From Fidelibacterota bacterium UBA1611 (GTDB lineage: Bacteria; Fidelibacterota; Marinisomatia; Marinisomatales; UBA1611): a stretch of DNA of 9,257 nt. A program made the translations under genes and the position numbers. Below, one piece after another: positions 5,185 to 9,257 of this stretch; the first letter of the stretch is position 1; every line of letters starts with the position of its first letter. The notes below the pieces were generated by a model that saw only the letters and a program-made list of their open reading frames with translations, searched no databases and was not told where the DNA came from. The stretch is from assembly GCA_002321855.1 (NCBI GenBank), contig DCMX01000100.1, positions 1 through 9,257 on the forward strand, written 5' to 3'.

Positions 5185-7182
5185 ATGATAAAGATGAGAA
5201 CACTCTTTTTAACTACTCTGATTTTTGTTTCTTTATTGAATGGGCAGAATAAGAAATTATTATTTATTGGTATTGATGGTTGTCGCCCTGATGCATTGAC
5301 ACAGGCACAAACACCAAACATTGATGGATTGATCAATGATGGTATATACATCAATAACGCACTTTGTTCTATCAATGGACAGCCGACGGTGAGTGGTCCC
5401 GGATGGTCAACCATGATCACGGGTGTTTGGTATGATAAACATGGTGTATCTGATAATTCTTTTAGCGGTTCCAATTTTGATGAATATCCACCCTTTAACG
5501 TTTTATTGGAGGAATCAGGTCAGGAATATCATACAGCTTCCTTTATAATGTGGACGCCAATCCATACACAGATATTTGGCAGTACCATGGATTACAATGA
5601 ATTGCATTCCACCTACGATGGTAGCGTAGCACAGGGTGCAGCAGATTATATGAGCACGCCGAACGTGGATGTTATTTTTTTAGATTTCGATGATGTAGAT
5701 ATTGCTGGTCATAGTTATGGATTCAGTCCAGAGGTAGATCAATATATTGATGCAATAGAGAATGTTGATGGATACATCGGCTGGGTCATTGACTCCATGG
5801 AGAACAGACCAACATTTCAAAATGAGGATTGGTTAATCATGATCACAAGTGACCATGGTGGAATCGGTTATGGTCACGGTGGTCAAACGATTGAAGAAAG
5901 ACAAATTCCTATTATCATGAGTGGAACTCTTGTCAGCGAAGAAACTATTCCTGAGCAATCTTATTTAACTAATCTGGTATCTACTGTACTTAATTATTTT
6001 GGGATCGAAAATAATTGTGAATGGCAGTTAGATGGTATTTCGATGGGACTAACCCCAACGGAATTTCCTCCATATGATATTTGTCCAAACTGTCCCGGTC
6101 CTTTGGTGGCGGAAGTAGATCTATCCACAATGGATATTATCTTATCATGGGACCAGAATTTGGCATCAGATCATACCTATTCACTGTATCGAAATGATGA
6201 ATTGATTGCAGAAATAGATGGAATTGAGACAAATTATGTTGATGCACCATCGCTCATAGGATTAAATGGTATAGCGATATTTTATTATAGGATCGTGTTA
6301 GAATCCAATTCAACGGATTTTACATGCGAAGCTGAAATAGTAGCCAGGATACCTTTAGGCATTACCATTCTGGATGAGAATTTTAACAATCTCGAATTAT
6401 TTCCTGCGGAAGATGAAGCCTATGGCGCTTGTGGAAATTCTATAGGACCAGATGTATTGGGATGGACGCATGAACCTCCTGAAAATTGGATGATAGATAA
6501 TTCGAATATGCCTGAGGTCGGCACCATTGAATGGCGAGGTTGGTCTTTTGCTTCCATGGATTTTTGGGTTGATGCCGAAGATCAACTCCGAAGCCAGTTC
6601 ATAAGAGCTGATGGAACCGTTGCTGTTGCCGATCCCGATGAATGGGACGATTGTGGAAATGCTGCATCTTTTGGGAGTTACAATAGTATTTTAACATCTC
6701 CGTTAATTCAATTAACGGGTCAACCAATTCATATTTCTTTTGATTCTCACTATCGACAAGAGGCACCACAGCAAGTTTCTCTAACTGTTACTAACTCATC
6801 AGGTGAAATAATTGAAATGCTTCTCCATTATTCAAGCGATCCCGGGAGCGATAATGATAGCGGTGATGTACTAAACCAATGGTTAAGTTTCATTGTTGAA
6901 ACAGATGAAGATGAGATTTATTTCCAATGGGAAATGTATGATGCTGGAAATAATTGGTATTGGGCAATAGATAATGTGACGATTCAATCTCAAACACCAC
7001 CCATAGGAGATTTGAATTATGATGGGAATCTTAACATTTTTGATCTACTCACCCTTGCAGAAATACTTGTTGGCGCTATTAGTCCAGATACTGTACTGAA
7101 TCATGTCAGCGATATTAATCAGGATGGTGAAACGAACTTTTCAGATCTCATTCTGTTTTTAATCTATATTATGAACCATTAG
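5185..7182 (+). CDS. Secreted type I phosphodiesterase/nucleotide pyrophosphatase-like protein with dockerin
   Basis: This is a 665-residue exported hydrolase of the alkaline phosphatase superfamily. MIKMRTLFLTTLIFVSLLNG is a signal peptide; ATG 5194 is an alternative start. The catalytic domain (about 22-290) shows D31 in FIGIDGCRPD, the nucleophile region PTVSGPGWSTMITG with S70 aligned to the usual Thr/Ser, D172 and H176 in DIAGH, D223 and H224 in TSDHGG, and H231 in GHGG, a complete set of two-metal ligands. An Fn3-like segment follows (about 303-390), then a jelly-roll or choice-of-anchor-like domain (about 395-602). Two dockerin type I-like calcium loops come last (D609-D620 and D643-D654, pattern DxNxDG). 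Expected activity is hydrolysis of phosphodiester or phosphomonoester bonds outside the cytoplasm; the substrate is unknown. It converges with the porin gene 30 bases away, with no strong terminator between. Confidence 0.88.
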   Translation: MIKMRTLFLTTLIFVSLLNGQNKKLLFIGIDGCRPDALTQAQTPNIDGLINDGIYINNALCSINGQPTVSGPGWSTMITGVWYDKHGVSDNSFSGSNFDEYPPFNVLLEESGQEYHTASFIMWTPIHTQIFGSTMDYNELHSTYDGSVAQGAADYMSTPNVDVIFLDFDDVDIAGHSYGFSPEVDQYIDAIENVDGYIGWVIDSMENRPTFQNEDWLIMITSDHGGIGYGHGGQTIEERQIPIIMSGTLVSEETIPEQSYLTNLVSTVLNYFGIENNCEWQLDGISMGLTPTEFPPYDICPNCPGPLVAEVDLSTMDIILSWDQNLASDHTYSLYRNDELIAEIDGIETNYVDAPSLIGLNGIAIFYYRIVLESNSTDFTCEAEIVARIPLGITILDENFNNLELFPAEDEAYGACGNSIGPDVLGWTHEPPENWMIDNSNMPEVGTIEWRGWSFASMDFWVDAEDQLRSQFIRADGTVAVADPDEWDDCGNAASFGSYNSILTSPLIQLTGQPIHISFDSHYRQEAPQQVSLTVTNSSGEIIEMLLHYSSDPGSDNDSGDVLNQWLSFIVETDEDEIYFQWEMYDAGNNWYWAIDNVTIQSQTPPIGDLNYDGNLNIFDLLTLAEILVGAISPDTVLNHVSDINQDGETNFSDLILFLIYIMNH

Positions 7183-7212
7183 AACACAACGCTACTTAGC
7201 AGGAATCTTTGT

Positions 7213-8385
7213 CTATAGACTTGCAGTCAGCATCAAATAAACAAAATTCAAAATACTATCATCATTATCAGGTCTATATAGTGCAAATCCTTGTTCCAAT
7301 GATATTCCATCAAATATTATTTTTTTAAATATTAGGTCCATTTCCTGACCGTAATGTGCATTCCCATCTCCACTATTGAAATAATGCAGGGCAACATGAA
7401 GATTGGTCTCAAATAAAAAATCAAGATTCCATTTCAAGTTGAATTCTCTCAAACCTTCATGAGCATGGTTCATGAATTTTTTATGTCTGGTGTAATCATA
7501 AAAACCATGGTATTTGTGCCCTGCACCAAAGTATTTTGAAAATCCCTCCATTTCCACTGTGGATGTATCATCACCAGATATAAAATCATACCCGAGCCAT
7601 ATATTTTTTACGAAACCATTACTCTCAGGTTTGTAACCCAGATTAACAGAAGCCAAATTTGCAGAGATCTTTTTGCTTACTTGTAATGCATATTCACTCT
7701 CAAGTGTGAGTGTTCTTATGCCGGCCTCGATCCTGGTGCCATAGGTTGAATAAGAAAGGGTCGATATGGAATCCTGAAAATCCATGATATATATCTCAGC
7801 AATTGACCCATTATTCAAACCTGAAAGACCATATTTAAAATAAATGCCGTTTAACCAGGTATCTTTCTGGTCATTATGATATGTATCTTTCGATTCAATG
7901 GTCGGCAAGGAAAAGATCAACATTTCCCCGAATGGACGTTTATCTTTGATCAAAACACCTTCGAAACTACGCCCCACATTATTCCAGTTGTTCTTGGACA
8001 TTATGCGCTGTTTACCCAATGCCAGCTCAAACCGTCCGATCTGAATCAATTGATTACGATATGTAAAATTGAAATATGCCTGATGAAAAAATGAGCTCAC
8101 TGTGGTATTAGCAACTCCGGCATAATTGTCCTCAGCTCCCAATATCCTCGAATCCTGTAGGATAAAATTCGCCGATATTGGTCCATTCAAAAGGTAAAGA
8201 CCAATTCGAGATCTCATTTCGTAAATTGATGAAACACTTCCCGGTTCTACAAGGGGGGAAGTGTCTGATTTTAAACGGGATCTAATATTGGCGGACCATT
8301 GGTATTCCGTACTCAGCCCAGTATCAAGGATGAGGAAAAAAGTCAATAAAGATCCGTATAAAGAAAACGTATTCCTAAGAGTCAT
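7213..8385 (-). CDS. Outer-membrane beta-barrel, alginate-export family porin
   Basis: A 390-residue protein with an N-terminal signal peptide (about 1-25, hydrophobic GSLLTFFLIL). Alternating aromatic and polar strands run to the end. Features typical of the alginate-export barrel family are IGRFELALGKQRI, NNWNNVGRSFEGV (about 132-145), LGYDFISGDD (264-273) and FSKYFGAGHKYHGFYDY (282-298). Such barrels form anionic solute channels in the outer membrane. The name does not imply alginate here, because no alginate genes are nearby. The C-terminal residue is Leu rather than Phe. It has no Shine-Dalgarno site; the promoter candidate is at 8438-8463. Family assignment is fairly secure, the solute is not. 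Confidence 0.8.
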   Translation of the reverse strand: MTLRNTFSLYGSLLTFFLILDTGLSTEYQWSANIRSRLKSDTSPLVEPGSVSSIYEMRSRIGLYLLNGPISANFILQDSRILGAEDNYAGVANTTVSSFFHQAYFNFTYRNQLIQIGRFELALGKQRIMSKNNWNNVGRSFEGVLIKDKRPFGEMLIFSLPTIESKDTYHNDQKDTWLNGIYFKYGLSGLNNGSIAEIYIMDFQDSISTLSYSTYGTRIEAGIRTLTLESEYALQVSKKISANLASVNLGYKPESNGFVKNIWLGYDFISGDDTSTVEMEGFSKYFGAGHKYHGFYDYTRHKKFMNHAHEGLREFNLKWNLDFLFETNLHVALHYFNSGDGNAHYGQEMDLIFKKIIFDGISLEQGFALYRPDNDDSILNFVYLMLTASL

Positions 8386-8437
8386 GGATGTATGGTCTTA
8401 TAATAAATAGTTGATAATTAAACTTCCATCCCTGAGC

Positions 8438-8463
8438 ATTATATCCGGATGTTATTTTACAAA
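8438..8463 (-). promoter_or_regulatory. Promoter-like TTTG-N16-TATAAT upstream of porin
   Basis: On the minus strand TTTG (8463-8460) is followed by 16 bases and TATAAT (8443-8438). The downstream box departs from TAnnTTTG and looks more like a sigma-70 -10 hexamer, but the spacing matches the other five. The leader to ATG 8385 would be about 45 bases. Confidence 0.4.
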
Positions 8464-8470
8464 TAATAAG

Positions 8471-8518
8471 CCGTGGTCAGTAGCGGGTTTTTTGTTTACA
8501 GGGGTGGTGGTAGATTCA
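8471..8518 (+). repeat. Dispersed leader element, copy 4
   Basis: It is on the plus strand, reading toward the flavin protein at 8566. It has GTAGCGGG, six T (8488-8493), GTTT, a GT-rich spacer ending GGTGGTGG, and TAGATTC. The 3' stem arm GCGGG is kept, but the 5' side (CCGTGG) no longer pairs along its length. Only a short CCGT/GCGG stem is possible, so termination is doubtful. Confidence 0.65.
8491..8518 (+). promoter_or_regulatory. Promoter-like TTTG-N16-TAGATTCA upstream of flavin protein
   Basis: TTTG (8491-8494), 16 bases, TAGATTCA (8511-8518). It has the same spacing as copies 1 to 3. The leader to ATG 8566 would be about 43 bases and ends in a small stem ATCAA (8547-8551)/TTGAT (8561-8565) directly before the start codon. 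Confidence 0.45.
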
Positions 8519-8565
8519 GGCTTTCGCCATGATAATACAATTTTCGATCAACTAAATTTATTGAT

Positions 8566-9147
8566 ATGAATTATAACCCAAATAATAGACCGATCAATCA
8601 ATCGCGACGTCCAAAATTGGATATGGATGATGAATGGAACGCCAAGTTTTTAAACAAGATAAAAGTTGGACACATTAGCACACGCGATGGTAATCAACCT
8701 TTTATTAATCCCACTTCTTTCTGGTACAGCAAAGAAGATCACGAGATCTATTTTCATTCTAATGCTGTGGGTCGAATGCGTTTCAACGCTGAAAATAATC
8801 CTGAAACCTGTTTTGAATGCTATAGATCTGGGAGACTCCTTCCATCCAATCTCGCCTTGGAGGTTAGTTTTCAATATGAATGTGTAATCGCTTTTGGAAG
8901 AATCCGAGTAATTGAGGATATAGATGAAAAACGTGGTGTTCTAAATGAACTTCTTCAAAAATATTTCGGAGAAATGAGATCAGGTGAAGATTATCGGCCT
9001 ATTACAAATAATGAATTAAAACGAACCTCAGTTTATGGAATTAAAATAGAATCTTGGAGCGGAATACGCAATTGGGAAGAGCGGGCAGACCAGGCTGAAG
9101 ATAATGAATGGCCTGATCTTGATCCAAAATGGTTTGAATTCTATTAG
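8566..9147 (+). CDS. Pyridoxamine 5'-phosphate oxidase-like FMN-binding split-barrel protein (Nim-like)
   Basis: A 193-residue cytosolic protein of the FMN-binding split-barrel superfamily, closest in pattern to the pyridoxamine-oxidase-like/NimA group. VGHISTRDGNQPFINPTSF (34-52) forms the first strands, and IYFHSNAVGRMRFNAENNPE (61-80) is the typical flavin-phosphate region with H64 and G69. ECVIAFGRIRVIED (105-118) and the final strand GIKIESWSGIRNW follow. Relatives are flavin reductases or oxidoreductases and include nitroimidazole reductases, but resistance should not be assumed. The N-terminal 20 residues are polar and probably disordered; M20 at 8623 is an alternative start. There is no Shine-Dalgarno site. 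Its TAG stop overlaps the TAA stop of the convergent gene. Confidence 0.82.
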   Translation: MNYNPNNRPINQSRRPKLDMDDEWNAKFLNKIKVGHISTRDGNQPFINPTSFWYSKEDHEIYFHSNAVGRMRFNAENNPETCFECYRSGRLLPSNLALEVSFQYECVIAFGRIRVIEDIDEKRGVLNELLQKYFGEMRSGEDYRPITNNELKRTSVYGIKIESWSGIRNWEERADQAEDNEWPDLDPKWFEFY

Positions 9148-9257
9148 AAATATTTTTTCCAGGTTTCTTCAGATTCGGGCCAGCGAGCAGTGACTTTTTT
9201 TAAATTCGTCCAGAAATCCACCCCGCTTCTCCCGGTGATATCTCCATGTCCATACTT
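9144..9257 (-). CDS. C-terminal end of a probable aldehyde dehydrogenase (partial)
   Basis: The frame enters from the right edge and runs 37 codons to TAA (9146-9144). The segment has GHGDITGRSGVDFWTNLKKV, then TARWPES and the end WKKYF. The pattern GD-x(3)-G-x(2)-GV-x-F-x-T-x(2)-K-x-VT-x-RW resembles the extreme C-terminus of NAD-dependent aldehyde dehydrogenases of the methylmalonate-semialdehyde type. Only the tail is visible, so the catalytic Cys and Glu cannot be checked and the exact subfamily is open. Its last four bases overlap the end of the flavin protein gene. That the frame is coding is fairly sure; the family is inference. Confidence 0.5.
   Translation of the reverse strand, partial: KYGHGDITGRSGVDFWTNLKKVTARWPESEETWKKYF

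Noticed and set aside
5163..5474. A 103-codon minus-strand frame opposite the start of the phosphodiesterase gene
   Set aside because: It lies antisense to a well-supported signal peptide and catalytic domain and has no recognisable protein features.
7183..7220. Terminator between the convergent phosphodiesterase and porin genes; GTCTATAGAC palindrome at 7211-7220 and GCTACTTAGC nearby
   Set aside because: The stems are only 4-5 bp, with tiny or no loops and no T-tract, so they do not form a convincing terminator.
8529..8555. Eight-codon frame ATG 8529 to TAA in the leader of the flavin protein
   Set aside because: It is too short to judge, has no ribosome site or recognisable leader-peptide codon run, and is probably chance.
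8650..8887. Open frames of about 73 codons on both strands inside the flavin protein gene
   Set aside because: They are out-of-frame shadows of a gene with clear split-barrel motifs.
1..9257. CRISPR array, insertion sequence, prophage, tRNA or rRNA
   Set aside because: I saw no regularly spaced repeats, terminal inverted repeats with a transposase, phage genes or RNA-gene cloverleaf. The only dispersed repeat is the leader element described.

Overview
The window reads as a piece of an AT-rich genome from the Fibrobacterota-Chlorobiota-Bacteroidota side of the tree, most likely a marine Candidatus Neomarinimicrobiota (Marinimicrobia/SAR406) or a close relative. Three things point there. A secreted enzyme ends in a Por/type IX-like sorting domain with the motif QNYPNPFNPTT. 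A secreted phosphodiesterase ends in a dockerin-like pair of calcium loops. Intact genes lack Shine-Dalgarno sites, and their promoters resemble the Bacteroidota TTTG / TAnnTTTG type. The taxonomic call is inference from protein style, not from a marker gene.

Layout, left to right. Bases 64-4958 form a minus-strand block. Read in the direction of transcription it holds an M20 metallopeptidase/deacylase (4958-3819), a secreted PQQ-type sugar dehydrogenase with a sorting domain (3749-2325), two short broken or very small reading frames (2262-2020 and 1931-1716), and recN (1719-64), whose start overlaps the stop of the second small frame. A divergent intergenic region (4959-5184) follows, then a plus-strand secreted type I phosphodiesterase/nucleotide pyrophosphatase-like protein with a C-terminal dockerin (5185-7182). 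Converging on it after 30 bases is a minus-strand outer-membrane beta-barrel of the alginate-export type (8385-7213). A second divergent intergenic region leads to a plus-strand FMN-binding split-barrel protein of the pyridoxamine-phosphate-oxidase/Nim type (8566-9147). Its stop codon overlaps the stop codon of a gene running in from the right edge, probably the C-terminus of an aldehyde dehydrogenase.

The genes do not form one pathway. They mix DNA repair (recN), envelope and secreted proteins (sugar dehydrogenase, phosphodiesterase, porin) and general metabolism (M20 enzyme, flavin protein, ALDH). I see no defence system, mobile element, CRISPR array, tRNA or rRNA.

The most interesting structure lies between the genes. 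Four copies of a roughly 50-base element occur, each in the same orientation as the gene just downstream. Each has a hairpin or its remnant, usually a T-tract, then TTTG, exactly 16 bases, and a TAnnTTT-like box. One diverged copy keeps its stem by paired base changes. Two further gene starts carry a similar TTTG-N16-TA spacing without the hairpin. This looks like a dispersed terminator-plus-promoter cassette, and at some genes it would give leaderless or almost leaderless mRNAs.
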